Translations under genes and position numbers: made by a program
Part shown: one piece after another, positions 30,533 through 42,015 of the stretch
Layout of the letters: each line of letters opens with the position of its first letter
Numbering within the stretch: the first letter of the stretch is position 1
Assembly (NCBI RefSeq): GCF_017352215.1
Contig: NZ_CP071444.1
Span: 1,364,001 to 1,428,000, forward strand
DNA from: Alkalibacter rhizosphaerae
GTDB taxonomy: Bacteria > Bacillota > Clostridia > Eubacteriales > Alkalibacteraceae
Direction of reading: 5' to 3'
DNA length: 64,000 bases
The notes under the pieces: generated by a model
Told to the model about the DNA's origin: nothing
What the model saw: the letters and a program-made list of their open reading frames with translations, nothing else
Database searches by the model: none

Positions 30533-31648
30533 ATGCATCTGGAGAAATTAAAACTCTACAATTTTCGAAATTACCCGGAACTTGAGGTTTTTTTTCATGA
30601 TAAAATGAATTTGATTTTGGGGGAGAACGGACAGGGAAAGACGAATCTGCTGGAATCCATCTATTTTCTCAGCCGGGGACGTTCTTTTCGAAATCCCAAC
30701 CGGGAATTGGTGAAAACCGGAGAAGAGAAGGCCTTTGTGGACGGGATCTTTGTTCGCAATGACACGGATTCCAAGGAACACGTACAGATCACCATGAATT
30801 ATGGTCTATCTGCAGAAGGAACCTCCATCCTGCTGAACCGCAAGAAACTGAAATCGCGGAGCGAACTGGCAGGGAAGATCCTTATTGTGGATTTTACACC
30901 GGAGGATCTGTCCATCGTCAAGGACGGGCCGGACAAACGAAGGCGTTTCATCGACAACGAGCTGCTCAACATCAAGCCGGTCCACGGCGCGGCTCTGAAG
31001 GAGTATGGAAAGATCCTGCGCCAGCGAAACGAACTGCTCAAAACCATGCAGCGGGACCCCTCCGTAAAGGATACCCTGTTTGTTTGGGATGAACGGCTGG
31101 TAAAGACAGGGAAAAAGATCCTCTTCAACCGGATCGGTTTCATGCAAAAGATCAACGGCATCGCCAAGGAGATCCACGAAAACCTGACCGACGGCAAGGA
31201 AGCACTGAAATTATACTATTATTCCAATCTGATCAAAAACAACGACGACTTGTCGTCCTTTGAAGAGATCTTTCGGCAAAAGCTGGATCAGAACCTTTCC
31301 CAGGACATCCGGAGAGGGTCCACGTCTGCAGGCCCCCATTTGGATGACATCAAGATCAACATCAACGACATGGATGCAAAAACCTATGGATCCCAGGGAC
31401 AAAAGAGGACTTGCGCCCTGTCATTGAAACTGTCCCAGACCAGCATCATCAAGGAAGAGACGGGAGAGGACGCCATCGTCCTGCTGGATGACGTCATGTC
31501 GGAGCTGGACGGAAATCGACAGCAAAGGATCATGGAACATTTCAAGGACAATCAAATCGTCATTACATCAACGGAAATAAGTTTTTTGGACCAATTGCCC
31601 AAAAGCATGAAAAAAATATATAATGTGAAAAGTGGAAAACTGTATTGA
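30533..31648 (+). CDS. recF: DNA replication and repair protein RecF
   Basis: 371 residues from ATG 30533: LEKLKLYNFRNYPEL, Walker A GENGQGKTNLLESIYFLS, TSAGPHLDD and Walker B AIVLLDDVMSELD. SMC-like ATPase loading RecA at gaps. Open frame upstream (38 codons) is out-of-frame yaaA. It starts one base after yaaA, so translational coupling is likely. No remB (yaaB) gene separates it from gyrB. Confidence 0.96.
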   Translation: MHLEKLKLYNFRNYPELEVFFHDKMNLILGENGQGKTNLLESIYFLSRGRSFRNPNRELVKTGEEKAFVDGIFVRNDTDSKEHVQITMNYGLSAEGTSILLNRKKLKSRSELAGKILIVDFTPEDLSIVKDGPDKRRRFIDNELLNIKPVHGAALKEYGKILRQRNELLKTMQRDPSVKDTLFVWDERLVKTGKKILFNRIGFMQKINGIAKEIHENLTDGKEALKLYYYSNLIKNNDDLSSFEEIFRQKLDQNLSQDIRRGSTSAGPHLDDIKININDMDAKTYGSQGQKRTCALSLKLSQTSIIKEETGEDAIVLLDDVMSELDGNRQQRIMEHFKDNQIVITSTEISFLDQLPKSMKKIYNVKSGKLY

Positions 31649-31659
31649 ATCAAAGATGA

Positions 31660-33591
<1,932 letters not shown>

Positions 33592-33603
33592 GAGGGTATA
33601 CCG

Positions 33604-36051
33604 GTGAGCGAAGAATACAACAAAGTACTGCCGATCAACATAGAAGATGAAATGAAAAAATCCTACATCGATTACGCCATGAGCGTCATCGTCGGAAGGG
33701 CATTGCCAGACGTAAGGGATGGACTGAAACCGGTACACCGGAGGATCCTGTTTGCCATGAACGAACTGGGAATGACCCCGGACAAGGCATTTCGTAAGAG
33801 TGCAAGGATCGTCGGAGACGTTTTGGGTAAGTATCATCCCCACGGCGACACCGCCGTATACGACGCCATGGTGCGGATGGCACAGGAATTTTCCACCCGC
33901 TATCCCCTGGTGAACGGCCATGGAAACTTTGGTTCCATCGACGGAGACAGCGCCGCGGCCATGCGTTACACGGAAGCGAAAATGAGCAAGATCGCCATGG
34001 AATTGTTGAGGGATATCAACAAGGACACCGTTGATTTTACACTGAACTTCGACGAAACCCAGAAAGAACCATCCGTACTGCCGTCCAGATACCCCAACCT
34101 GCTGGTCAACGGTTCTTCCGGGATCGCCGTCGGCATGGCCACCAACATCCCACCCCACAATTTGGGAGAGGTCATCGATGCCACCATCCACCAGATCGAC
34201 AATCCGGACTGCACCATCGATGAATTGATGCACTTTGTCAAGGGACCGGATTTTCCAACGGGGGGAACCATCCTGGGCAAAGACGGCATCAAATCCGCCT
34301 ATCGAACGGGAAGGGGCCGGATCAAGGTTCGGGCAAAAGTGAATTTTGAAGAGATCTCCGCCTCCAGACAGCGGATCATCATTACCGAGATCCCATACAT
34401 GGTCAACAAATCCAAGATGATCGAAAAGATCGCGGACCTGGTCAAGGAGAAAAGGATCGAGGGGATCTCCGACATCCGGGACGAATCGGACCGAAACGGG
34501 ATCCGGGTGGCCATCGACCTGAAACGGGATGTCAACGCCGAGATCATCATGAACCAGCTGTACAAACACACCCAGCTTCAGGAAACTTTTGGCGTGATCC
34601 TTCTCGCCTTGGACAAGAACCAGCCCAAAGTCATGACACTGAAAGAGATTTTGACCAAATACATCGAATACCAGAAAGAGATCATCATACGACGTACCCA
34701 GTTCGACTTGAAAAAGGCGGAAGACCGGGCCCATATCCTGGAAGGACTCATCATCGCCCTGGACAACATCGACCGGGTCATCGCCATCATCCGTGGATCG
34801 AAAAACGGGGAAGAGGCCAAAATTGCCTTGATCCAGGAATTTGCCTTGTCGGAAAAACAGGCCCAGGCCATTTTGGACATGCGGCTGCAACGTTTGACCG
34901 GTTTGGAACGAGAAAAGATCGAAACGGAATACAATGAGCTCCAGATCCGCATCGCCGAGTTGAAAGCCATCCTCGGAAGCGAGCTGAAAGTGCTGGAAGT
35001 CATCAAGGAAGAGATGCTGGAAATACGCGATAAATACAATGATGATCGTCGGACCGCTTTTGAAGTGGACTATGACGACATCAACATGGAAGACCTGATC
35101 GAAGAAGAAGACCTGGTGATCACCATGACCCATGTGGGATATGTCAAGCGGATCTCCGCCGATACCTACACGGCTCAAAAAAGAGGGGGAAAGGGTATCA
35201 CGGCCTTGTCCACCAGGGACAACGATTTCGTGAAGCACCTCTTCACCACGACAACCCATCACTACATCCTCTTCTTTACCAACAAAGGGAAAGTCTATCG
35301 TCTGAAAGCCTATGAGATCCCGGATGCGTCCAGGACCGCCAGAGGAACGGCCATCGTCAACATCCTGCAGCTGGATCCCGACGAGAAGGTCACCACCGTC
35401 ATTCCCATCAAGGAATTCACCGACGACTGGTATCTGCTCATGGCCACGAAAAACGGCATCATCAAGAAAACGGACCTGACGGAATACGACAGCTCCAGAA
35501 AAACGGGACTCATCGCCATCAACCTCAACGACGACGACGAGCTGATCGCCGTAAAATTGACGGACGGTTCCAAGGAGATCATCATGGGGACCAAAAACGG
35601 CTACGCCATCCGATTCTCCGAGCAGGATGTCCGCTCCGTCGGCAGAACCGCCATCGGCGTTCGGGGGATCTTCCTTCGGGATGACGACGAAGTAGTGGGC
35701 ATGGACTTGATGGAAGAAGACCTGTTTGTCCTCAATGTATCGGAAAACGGCTACGGAAAAATCACCCGTGCAGAGGAATACCGCATCCAGAACCGGGGCG
35801 GAAAAGGGATCCAAACCTACAAGATCACGCCAAAGACCGGCATCATCGTAGGGATCATGGTATGCAGAAAAGAGCAGGAGATCATGATGATCAACAATCA
35901 GGGCATCGTCATTCGCCTGGAGATCTCCGGGATCTCCGTCATGGGTCGAAGCACCCAGGGCGTCCGATTGATGAAACTGGACAAAACGGAACAGATCGTC
36001 ACCATAGCAGAAGTGATCAGCGAGGAAGAGATCGAAGAGATCGATCTGTAG
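33604..36051 (+). CDS. gyrA: DNA gyrase subunit A
   Basis: 815 residues from GTG 33604, with AGGAGGG upstream. The breakage-reunion domain has the active tyrosine in [11 protein letters not shown] (near residue 122) and a quinolone-region segment [15 protein letters not shown] with Asp-Thr where many species have Ser; this Asp-Thr pair is a natural variant site. The C-terminal pinwheel carries the gyrase-specific box AQKRGGKGI near residue 520, separating it from ParC. Ends acidic ([10 protein letters not shown]). Confidence 0.97.
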   Translation: MSEEYNKVLPINIEDEMKKSYIDYAMSVIVGRALPDVRDGLKPVHRRILFAMNELGMTPDKAFRKSARIVGDVLGKYHPHGDTAVYDAMVRMAQEFSTRYPLVNGHGNFGSIDGDSAAAMRYTEAKMSKIAMELLRDINKDTVDFTLNFDETQKEPSVLPSRYPNLLVNGSSGIAVGMATNIPPHNLGEVIDATIHQIDNPDCTIDELMHFVKGPDFPTGGTILGKDGIKSAYRTGRGRIKVRAKVNFEEISASRQRIIITEIPYMVNKSKMIEKIADLVKEKRIEGISDIRDESDRNGIRVAIDLKRDVNAEIIMNQLYKHTQLQETFGVILLALDKNQPKVMTLKEILTKYIEYQKEIIIRRTQFDLKKAEDRAHILEGLIIALDNIDRVIAIIRGSKNGEEAKIALIQEFALSEKQAQAILDMRLQRLTGLEREKIETEYNELQIRIAELKAILGSELKVLEVIKEEMLEIRDKYNDDRRTAFEVDYDDINMEDLIEEEDLVITMTHVGYVKRISADTYTAQKRGGKGITALSTRDNDFVKHLFTTTTHHYILFFTNKGKVYRLKAYEIPDASRTARGTAIVNILQLDPDEKVTTVIPIKEFTDDWYLLMATKNGIIKKTDLTEYDSSRKTGLIAINLNDDDELIAVKLTDGSKEIIMGTKNGYAIRFSEQDVRSVGRTAIGVRGIFLRDDDEVVGMDLMEEDLFVLNVSENGYGKITRAEEYRIQNRGGKGIQTYKITPKTGIIVGIMVCRKEQEIMMINNQGIVIRLEISGISVMGRSTQGVRLMKLDKTEQIVTIAEVISEEEIEEIDL

Positions 36052-36076
36052 AAAATACAAGAAGGAGGGTTTGGTC

Positions 36077-36559
36077 TTGGCCGTTTTTGGTGCAACCTTT
36101 ACCAAAGAACAGATATACATGGGTTTGACCGCCCCCGACGATAAAAGTCTCTTGAAATGTATTTCCGAGAGAATGAAAAACCAGGGACTGGTGGCGGAAA
36201 CCTTTTCCCAGGGGGTTGTCCAGCGGGAGGAGATCTATCCCACAGGGCTTCCCACCATGGGTTTGGGAGTGGCCATGCCCCATACGGACGGGATCCACGT
36301 CAAGGAGGAGTCCTTTTCCGTGTCCCTGTTGAAAGAGCCGGTGATTTTTCGGGAAATGGGAAATCCCACCGGGACCGTGTTGGTCCATATCGTTTTTACC
36401 CTGGCTCTGAAAGACAACCATCTGCAGCTCCACATGCTCCAGGGGATCGTGGCCATGATCCAGAAGCCGGAATTCCTGGAAGCGCTGTACCGGGAAACGG
36501 ACCGGGTCAGGGCATACGAGATGATCCTCACCGAGCTGGAGAAGGTTTCCCTGGAATAG
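36077..36559 (+). CDS. PTS EIIA component, fructose/galactitol (EIIA-2) type
   Basis: 160 residues. The phosphoacceptor histidine is in GLGVAMPHTDGIHV near residue 71, the EIIA-2 (PF00359) signature; LLKEPVIFREMGNP and LKDNHLQLHMLQGIVAM also fit. TTG 36077 was chosen because GGAGGG is seven bases upstream; an earlier TTG at 36071 is too close to it. No EIIB or EIIC gene adjoins. It is 26 bases after gyrA and 33 before rpe. A stand-alone EIIA could either complete a distant permease or act as a regulator; the sequence does not decide. Confidence 0.85.
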   Translation: MAVFGATFTKEQIYMGLTAPDDKSLLKCISERMKNQGLVAETFSQGVVQREEIYPTGLPTMGLGVAMPHTDGIHVKEESFSVSLLKEPVIFREMGNPTGTVLVHIVFTLALKDNHLQLHMLQGIVAMIQKPEFLEALYRETDRVRAYEMILTELEKVSLE

Positions 36560-36591
36560 GGATGCATGAAAATACACAAGGAGGTCACGGA

Positions 36592-37242
36592 ATGGATGTA
36601 AAAATAGCGCCGTCCATATTGGGGGCGGATTTCGGAAACCTGGAACGAGACATAAAAAAAGTGGAAGAATGCCGGGTGGAAATGCTCCACATCGACGTCA
36701 TGGACGGCAACTTTGTGCCCAACATCGCTTTTGGGCCGGATCAAATAAAAATGCTGCGGGGGAAAACGGACCTGTTTTTTGACGTCCATCTCATGATCCA
36801 AAACCCGGATCTGCTGATCCCCCGGTTTGCAGAAGCCGGTGCCGACATGATCGTGGTCCATCAGGAAGCCACGGTCCATCTGCATCGGACCTTGAAATTG
36901 ATCCAGTCTTTTGGCGTGAAGGCGGGAGTATCCCTGACGCCGGCCACATCCCTGGAGACTTTACGCTATGTCCTGGATGAAGTGGACATGGTGCTGCTGA
37001 TGACCGTCAATCCCGGTTATGGAGGACAGTCCTTCATTCCGGCCTGCTACGACAAGATCCGGGATTTGAAAAAGATGATCGCCCATCGGCCCATCGACAT
37101 CCAGGTGGATGGAGGCATCAACCTGGAAACGGCGAAAAAAGCCGTGGCGGCAGGGGCCAACGTCCTGGTGGCAGGATCCTTTACCTTCAAGGGGGATGTG
37201 GCGGAAAACATCCGAAATTTGCGGGAAACTGCTCGAATTTAA
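36592..37242 (+). CDS. rpe: Ribulose-phosphate 3-epimerase
   Basis: 216 residues, TIM barrel: VKIAPSILGADFGNL, HIDVMDGNFVPNIAFGP (metal-binding His and catalytic Asp), FDVHLMIQNP, MTVNPGYGGQSFIP and IQVDGGIN with the second catalytic Asp, AGSFTFK. AAGGAGG precedes ATG 36592. Rpe interconverts ribulose-5-P and xylulose-5-P; an allulose-6-P epimerase cannot be excluded, and the PTS EIIA gene beside it makes that worth noting. Confidence 0.92.
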   Translation: MDVKIAPSILGADFGNLERDIKKVEECRVEMLHIDVMDGNFVPNIAFGPDQIKMLRGKTDLFFDVHLMIQNPDLLIPRFAEAGADMIVVHQEATVHLHRTLKLIQSFGVKAGVSLTPATSLETLRYVLDEVDMVLLMTVNPGYGGQSFIPACYDKIRDLKKMIAHRPIDIQVDGGINLETAKKAVAAGANVLVAGSFTFKGDVAENIRNLRETARI

Positions 37243-37276
37243 TTTGCAAAATGTATATTTATTCTCTTTCTTGTGT

Positions 37277-37282
37277 TATAAT
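37277..37282 (+). promoter_or_regulatory. -10 element of the amino-acid ABC operon
   Basis: TATAAT at 37277-37282; 17 bases upstream is only TATATT, a weak -35. The leader to the substrate-binding gene is about 55 bases. Confidence 0.5.
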
Positions 37283-37344
37283 AAAAAACTAATAACACGA
37301 TTCATAAGGGAAAATGCATGAATTAAATTTGGGGAGGTAATAAC

Positions 37345-38142
37345 ATGAAAAAGAAGTCGATGGCATTGGCCATCCTTATGGTTGCAGCAGTATTGCTGTT
37401 TGCGTCCTGTTCTACAGGAGGAAGCGCCGACGTTTTGACGATCGGCGTGGACGACAGCTATCCGCCCATGGAATATCGGGATGAAAACAACGAGCTGGTC
37501 GGATTCGACGTAGCCATGGCAAAAGCCCTTGGTGAAGAGATGGGAATGGAAGTGGAATTCATCTCCACGGCATGGGACGGAATATTCCAGGGTCTGGAAA
37601 CGGAAAGCTATGACGTGATCATTTCTTCCGTCAGCATCACTCCCGCCCGTTTGGAAACATTCCTGTTCTCCGAGCCTTACTTGTCCAACGGACAGGTCAT
37701 CGTTGTAAAACCGGGAGACACTTCCGTGACCAAGCCGGAAGATCTGGACGGTAAAAACGTCGGCGTACAAATCGGAACCACGGCAGATACGGCTGTACAA
37801 AAATACATGGAAGACATGGACATCGAACTGATCAAGTACGATGAGATCATACAGACCTTCACCGCCATGAACGCCGGATACGTGGATTACATCGTTGTGG
37901 ATTATCCTGTGGCCATCGAGTACGTGGCAAAGGATCCGGACAACTTCGAAATTTCCACCGCCCAGTTGACCAACGAACCCATTGGCGTATGCATCCGCAA
38001 GGACGACACGGAATTGAAGGAAAAAATCGATGCCGCACTGGCGACCCTTCGGGAGAACGGAACGCTGAAAGAGATCTCCGAAGAATGGCTGGGTGACGAC
38101 TACACATCCAACATCGATACGGAGTTGCGAGTGATCGAGTAA
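37345..38142 (+). CDS. Amino-acid ABC transporter substrate-binding lipoprotein
   Basis: 265 residues. Signal peptide with lipobox LLFASC near residue 21, then a type II periplasmic-binding fold: LTIGVDDSYPPMEYRDENNE, GFDVAMAKALGEEMG, AWDGIFQGLETESYDVIIS, PEDLDGKNVGVQIGTTAD. This is the family of polar and basic amino-acid binding proteins (SBP_bac_3). The arginine and aspartate contacts typical of alpha-amino-acid binding (segment ITPARLE) are present. Ligand identity not determinable. First gene of a three-gene ABC unit. Confidence 0.93.
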   Translation: MKKKSMALAILMVAAVLLFASCSTGGSADVLTIGVDDSYPPMEYRDENNELVGFDVAMAKALGEEMGMEVEFISTAWDGIFQGLETESYDVIISSVSITPARLETFLFSEPYLSNGQVIVVKPGDTSVTKPEDLDGKNVGVQIGTTADTAVQKYMEDMDIELIKYDEIIQTFTAMNAGYVDYIVVDYPVAIEYVAKDPDNFEISTAQLTNEPIGVCIRKDDTELKEKIDAALATLRENGTLKEISEEWLGDDYTSNIDTELRVIE

Positions 38143-38159
38143 CACCAATACATGTGATG

Positions 38160-38200
38160 CCATAAGCTTGTATGGGATTGAACCGTACAAGCTTATTGTC
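38160..38200 (+). other. Intercistronic hairpin between binding protein and permease
   Basis: ATAAGCTTGTA and TACAAGCTTAT form an 11-base perfect stem around a 13-base loop, with no T-run after it. It may protect the upstream mRNA and raise the binding-protein level; this is common for ABC operons but inferred here. Confidence 0.65.
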
Positions 38201-38225
38201 ATCATGGCTGGAAAGGAAGATTACG

Positions 38226-38885
38226 TTGTTGACGAAACCGCAAGTGGTGGCCTTATTCAACGGGAGCATCGTTACGCTGCAACTGACGATCGTCGCCATC
38301 ATCGCAGGAATCATTTTGGGAGTCATCCTGGCATTGGGAAGGATCTCCAAGAGCAAGCTTTTAAACGGGATCACCTGGATCTACATCTGGGCATTCCGGG
38401 GAACGCCGCTGCTGATGCAGCTGTTCATCGTCGTTTATGCATTCCCCTTGTTTTCCAGGGATATTTTTGGCACGCCGCTGCGCCTGCCTTTGATGGGGGC
38501 GGCGGCCCTGGCCTATTCCCTGAATTCGGCGGCCTACCTGGCGGAGATCTTCCGCGCAGGCATTCAGTCCATCGACAAGGGCCAGATGGAGGCGTCCAAG
38601 GCATTGGGCATGAGTTATTACCAGGCCATGTTCACCATCATCATTCCCCAGGCCTATCGGCGGTTGATCCCTCCCGTGGGAAACGAACTGATCATGCTGC
38701 TGAAAGATACGTCCCTGGTGGCATCCATCGGATTGTTTGATACACTTCGTACCACCAGTCAAATGACCAATGCTACGGGACAATGGTTTTATTACATTTA
38801 TGCCGCCTTGGTGTACCTGTTTTTCACCACTATCATCTCCGTATTGTTCGACAAGGTGGAAAAGAAGTACTCAATCTATGATTAG
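38226..38885 (+). CDS. Amino-acid ABC transporter permease
   Basis: 219 residues from TTG 38226 (AAAGGAAG six bases upstream). The open frame begins at ATG 38172, but that ATG lies inside the hairpin and has no ribosome site. Membrane segments near 15-35, 50-70, 80-100 and 175-205, with the permease EAA loop EIFRAGIQSIDKGQMEASKALGMS. HisM/GlnP family. Confidence 0.9.
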   Translation: MLTKPQVVALFNGSIVTLQLTIVAIIAGIILGVILALGRISKSKLLNGITWIYIWAFRGTPLLMQLFIVVYAFPLFSRDIFGTPLRLPLMGAAALAYSLNSAAYLAEIFRAGIQSIDKGQMEASKALGMSYYQAMFTIIIPQAYRRLIPPVGNELIMLLKDTSLVASIGLFDTLRTTSQMTNATGQWFYYIYAALVYLFFTTIISVLFDKVEKKYSIYD

Positions 38886-38897
38886 GAGCGGATCGGT

Positions 38898-39650
38898 ATG
38901 ATTAAACTGGAAAATGTATATAAGTCTTTCGGGGATCTGGAAGTCCTCAAGGACATCAATCTGGAGGTCAAATCCGGGGAAGTGGTCTGCGTCATCGGAC
39001 CCAGCGGTTCCGGCAAGAGCACCATGCTTCGATGCCTCAACCAGCTGGAGAGGATCACCAGCGGCAAGATCTACATCGACGGCGAATTGGCCGACGAACG
39101 GGAAATGGGAAAAGACCTGAAGGAGATCCCTGCAGAAAAAGTACAGGAACTTTGTACGGAACTGGGGATGGTCTTTCAGCGGTTCAATCTGTTTCCCCAC
39201 TTGACGGTGCTGGAGAACATCACCGTCGCACCCAAAGTCGTTCGCAAGCAAAAGGAGGAGGAGATCAGCAAGATCGCCCTGCCCCTGCTGGCATTGGTGG
39301 GCTTGGAAGACAAGCGGGACGAATACCCATCCCGGCTCTCCGGCGGACAGCAGCAACGGGTGGCCATCGCCAGGGCCCTGGCCATGCAGCCAAAGATCAT
39401 GCTCTTTGACGAACCCACCTCGGCACTGGACCCGGAATTGGTCGGCGAGGTGCTGGAGGTCATGAAGAAGCTGGCAGAAGACGGCATGACCATGATCGTG
39501 GTGACCCATGAGATGGGATTTGCCAAGGAAGTGGGGACCCGGGTCATTTTCATGGACGAGGGCCGGATCGTGGAAGAAGGAGATCCCAAAGTCTTTTTTG
39601 ACGACCCGAAGGAAGAGCGGACCAAGGCTTTCTTGAAAAAAATATTATAA
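38898..39650 (+). CDS. Amino-acid ABC transporter ATP-binding protein
   Basis: 250 residues: Walker [20 protein letters not shown]-loop [17 protein letters not shown], signature [17 protein letters not shown], Walker [14 protein letters not shown] and H-loop [12 protein letters not shown]. GlnQ-like. Completes the binding protein / permease / ATPase set and is followed by a terminator. Confidence 0.96.
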   Translation: MIKLENVYKSFGDLEVLKDINLEVKSGEVVCVIGPSGSGKSTMLRCLNQLERITSGKIYIDGELADEREMGKDLKEIPAEKVQELCTELGMVFQRFNLFPHLTVLENITVAPKVVRKQKEEEISKIALPLLALVGLEDKRDEYPSRLSGGQQQRVAIARALAMQPKIMLFDEPTSALDPELVGEVLEVMKKLAEDGMTMIVVTHEMGFAKEVGTRVIFMDEGRIVEEGDPKVFFDDPKEERTKAFLKKIL

Positions 39651-39654
39651 AATC

Positions 39655-39684
39655 AACCAGCCGGAGCACGTCGGCTGGTTTTTT
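39655..39684 (+). terminator. Terminator of the amino-acid ABC operon
   Basis: AACCAGCCG-loop-CGGCTGGTT followed by TTTT. Confidence 0.9.
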
Positions 39685-39803
39685 CTACGGGTCGACACAA
39701 AGAAATGATCCGGTTGAAAAAAATGTGGATTAAAACGGATCCTGGAGGGTAATATAATAAATAGTGATGGAATCAAATCATAAAATTTAGGAGGCGGTAT
39801 AAC

Positions 39804-39965
39804 ATGCAAAAATACGAATGTATCATCTGCGGATATATTTATGATCCGGCAGAAGGAGATCCCGACAATGGGGTAGCGGCAGGGACTGCGTTTGCAGATC
39901 TTCCCGACGATTGGGTCTGCCCGTTGTGTGGAGCGACCAAGGACGATTTTCAACCAGTGGATTGA
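39804..39965 (+). CDS. Rubredoxin
   Basis: 53 residues, read directly from sequence: [20 protein letters not shown], then [17 protein letters not shown]. The two CxxCG knuckles bind one iron. Rubredoxins pass electrons to oxygen- or superoxide-detoxifying enzymes in anaerobes. AGGAGG precedes ATG 39804. Own terminator, so probably monocistronic. Confidence 0.96.
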   Translation: MQKYECIICGYIYDPAEGDPDNGVAAGTAFADLPDDWVCPLCGATKDDFQPVD

Positions 39966-39974
39966 TATTCACCG

Positions 39975-39994
39975 ACCCCGAAAGGGGTTTTTTT
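39975..39994 (+). terminator. Terminator after rubredoxin gene
   Basis: ACCCC-GAAA-GGGGT followed by T6, a GNRA-type loop. Confidence 0.85.
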
Positions 39995-40064
39995 ATTGCC
40001 CGTGTTTCGAAGCCCTTCAAAAAATGATATAATAGGTCATCAAGAAGAACGAGGATGGAGGCTT

Positions 40065-40925
40065 ATGAAAATACACGTGGATGAGATTAAGGAACAGGTG
40101 CGAAAAGGTTTTCTTCGCATCAATTGCCGGCTGGGTCCCGATGTGGAACAAGCCCTGGAAAAGGCACAAACCACCGAAGTGTCTCCCATCGGCATTGGCG
40201 TCATGGGGGACATTCTGGAGAACATGAAGCTGGCTGCAGGATCCCAGAGCCCCATCTGCCAGGATACGGGCATGGCTGTGGTTTTTCTGCGGATCGGCCA
40301 GGACGTCCGCCTCACGGGGGGAGGCCTGAATGAGGCCATCCACCAGGGGGTCCGGGAAGCCTACCAAGAGGGATACTTCCGGAATTCCATCGTGGAGGAT
40401 CCCCTTCGCCGGAAAAATACGGGGGACAACACTCCCGCCGTCATCCATACGGAGTTGACGGAAGGAAACGACGTGGAAATGATCTTGACGGCAAAGGGAT
40501 TTGGCAGCGAAAACATGAGCGGTCTGAGAATGCTCAAGCCTTCTGCCGGCAGGCAGGGGGTCATTGATTTTGTGGTGGACGTCGTCCGCCAGGCAGGGCC
40601 CAATGCCTGCCCGCCTTTCTTTGTGGGAGTGGGCATTGGCGGGACCATGGAAATGAGCGCCATCCTGGCAAAAAAAGCCTTGGTTCGGAATGCAGGAGAG
40701 CCCAATGCAGACCCCTATTACCACCAAATGGAAGAGGAATTGCTGGAACGGTTAAATGGCCTGGGTATCGGTCCCATGGGCCTTGGAGGGGCAAATACGG
40801 TCCTCAGCGTCCAAGTGGAGACCTATCCCACCCACATTGCCGGATTGCCGGTGGCGGTGAACATGTGCTGTCACGTGAACCGCCATGAAAAAATCGTGAT
40901 CAAAGGAGAAGAGGATCGTGGATAA
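40065..40925 (+). CDS. Class I fumarate hydratase, alpha (N-terminal) subunit
   Basis: 286 residues from ATG 40065. Three cysteines that would bind the [4Fe-4S] cluster stand in SPICQDTGMAVVF, NACPPFFVGVG and VNMCCHVNRH. Two-subunit form of iron-sulfur fumarase (FumA-type), found in anaerobes; tartrate dehydratase is the close relative and the sequence does not exclude it. The beta subunit gene overlaps the 3' end by eight bases. Confidence 0.9.
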   Translation: MKIHVDEIKEQVRKGFLRINCRLGPDVEQALEKAQTTEVSPIGIGVMGDILENMKLAAGSQSPICQDTGMAVVFLRIGQDVRLTGGGLNEAIHQGVREAYQEGYFRNSIVEDPLRRKNTGDNTPAVIHTELTEGNDVEMILTAKGFGSENMSGLRMLKPSAGRQGVIDFVVDVVRQAGPNACPPFFVGVGIGGTMEMSAILAKKALVRNAGEPNADPYYHQMEEELLERLNGLGIGPMGLGGANTVLSVQVETYPTHIAGLPVAVNMCCHVNRHEKIVIKGEEDRG

Positions 40926-41490
40926 AGTCATCACACTGCCCCTGGATGAAAATACGGTGGATGCCTTGAAGGCGGGGGACCGGGTACGGCTCAGCGGGGT
41001 CATCTATACGGCCAGGGATGCGGCCCACCAACGAATGCTGGAGGAACTGGAAGAGGGGAAGGAACTTCCCATCCCCATCAAAGGAGCCACCATATACTAC
41101 GCAGGACCCTGTCCGGCAAAACCGGGGGAGGTCATTGGATCCGTGGGCCCTACCACATCCGGTCGAATGGACGCCTATGCCCCCACCCTGATGGATCTTG
41201 GGTTGACAGCCATGATCGGAAAAGGGGATCGAAGCGGAGAAGTGACAGCGGCCATGATCCGCAACAAGGCGGTCTACTTTGGCGCCGTTGGGGGAGCCGG
41301 CGTACTGCTGAAAAAAGCGGTGATCGCTTCGGAGGTGGTGGCCTACCCAGATCTGGGGGCGGAAGCCATTCGGAAACTGGTGGTGGAGGATTTTCCCGCT
41401 ATCGTGGTCATCGATGCAACAGGAAACAACCTGTATGAGACAGAAGTGAAAAAATATGAGAAATCACTGGAGGATGGGCAATGGGAGTAA
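40918..41490 (+). CDS. Class I fumarate hydratase, beta (C-terminal) subunit
   Basis: 190 residues from GTG 40918. LKAGDRVRLSGVIYTARDAAHQ, IYYAGPCPAKPGEVIGSVGPTTSGRMDAYAP, IGKGDRSGEVT and FPAIVVIDATGNNLYE match the C-terminal swivelling domain of class I fumarase. With the alpha subunit it hydrates fumarate to malate. Overlaps the next gene by ten bases. Confidence 0.92.
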   Translation: MDKVITLPLDENTVDALKAGDRVRLSGVIYTARDAAHQRMLEELEEGKELPIPIKGATIYYAGPCPAKPGEVIGSVGPTTSGRMDAYAPTLMDLGLTAMIGKGDRSGEVTAAMIRNKAVYFGAVGGAGVLLKKAVIASEVVAYPDLGAEAIRKLVVEDFPAIVVIDATGNNLYETEVKKYEKSLEDGQWE

Positions 41491-41981
41491 AAGCAAAAGA
41501 AACGATTCGACGGGGAGCGTCCAGCTTTCGATCGCTGCTGTTGATGTTGGCATTATTGATCGGTTTCCAGTATGGATATGCCTATCTGGTGGAGAAGGTC
41601 AGCGGCGATTCCCGGTCCCTTCTGACCGGTGTGGCCATGTTCATCAGCCTGGCCATCACCTTTTTCGTCATACGCAAAGTGGTGCCCTGGTATGAAGTGG
41701 AGCTGGCCGACAAGAATCTGATCATCAAAAAGGCAATATTTGCCACGGCAAGACCCATTGCCGCCGTTCCTTTGAAGCAGATCACGGACATTCGAACCGT
41801 TGATGAAGCGGAAGACTTCAGCGGCCGAAAGCTGAACTTTACGATCTTCGGCATCAAGGACAAGAAGAAATACATCATCAGCTGGAAGCAGGAGAAAAGG
41901 GACGTGAAAGTGATCCTGCAATTGGGGGATGTTTTCGTGGAGAAGCTGAAAAAGGAAATGATCCGGGTGCGAAAAAAATAA
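41481..41981 (+). CDS. Uncharacterised membrane protein with a PH-like cytoplasmic domain
   Basis: Not recognised by name. 166 residues: a basic N-terminus, two membrane helices (about 20-38 and 48-66), then about 95 residues beginning WYEVELADKNLIIKKAIFATARPIAAVPLKQITDI, which resembles bacterial PH-type domains (an extended strand pattern with PLxxIxxI). Start overlaps fumarase beta. The link to fumarase may be only transcriptional. Confidence 0.6.
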   Translation: MGVKAKETIRRGASSFRSLLLMLALLIGFQYGYAYLVEKVSGDSRSLLTGVAMFISLAITFFVIRKVVPWYEVELADKNLIIKKAIFATARPIAAVPLKQITDIRTVDEAEDFSGRKLNFTIFGIKDKKKYIISWKQEKRDVKVILQLGDVFVEKLKKEMIRVRKK

Positions 41982-42008
41982 AAGAGAGGACGTCCTCTCT
42001 TTTATTTT
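41980..42008. terminator. Bidirectional terminator between convergent genes
   Basis: Perfect palindrome AAAGAGAGGAC/GTCCTCTCTTT with A-run on one side and T-run on the other; serves the membrane-protein gene and trxA. Confidence 0.8.
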
Positions 42009-42015
42009 AAAAAAT

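Noticed and set aside
40868-40881. A parS-like TCACGTGAA inside the fumarase alpha gene
   Set aside because: Only the core matches; the flanks are wrong (GTCACGTGAAC instead of TTTCACGTGAAA) and it lies in coding sequence far from parB.
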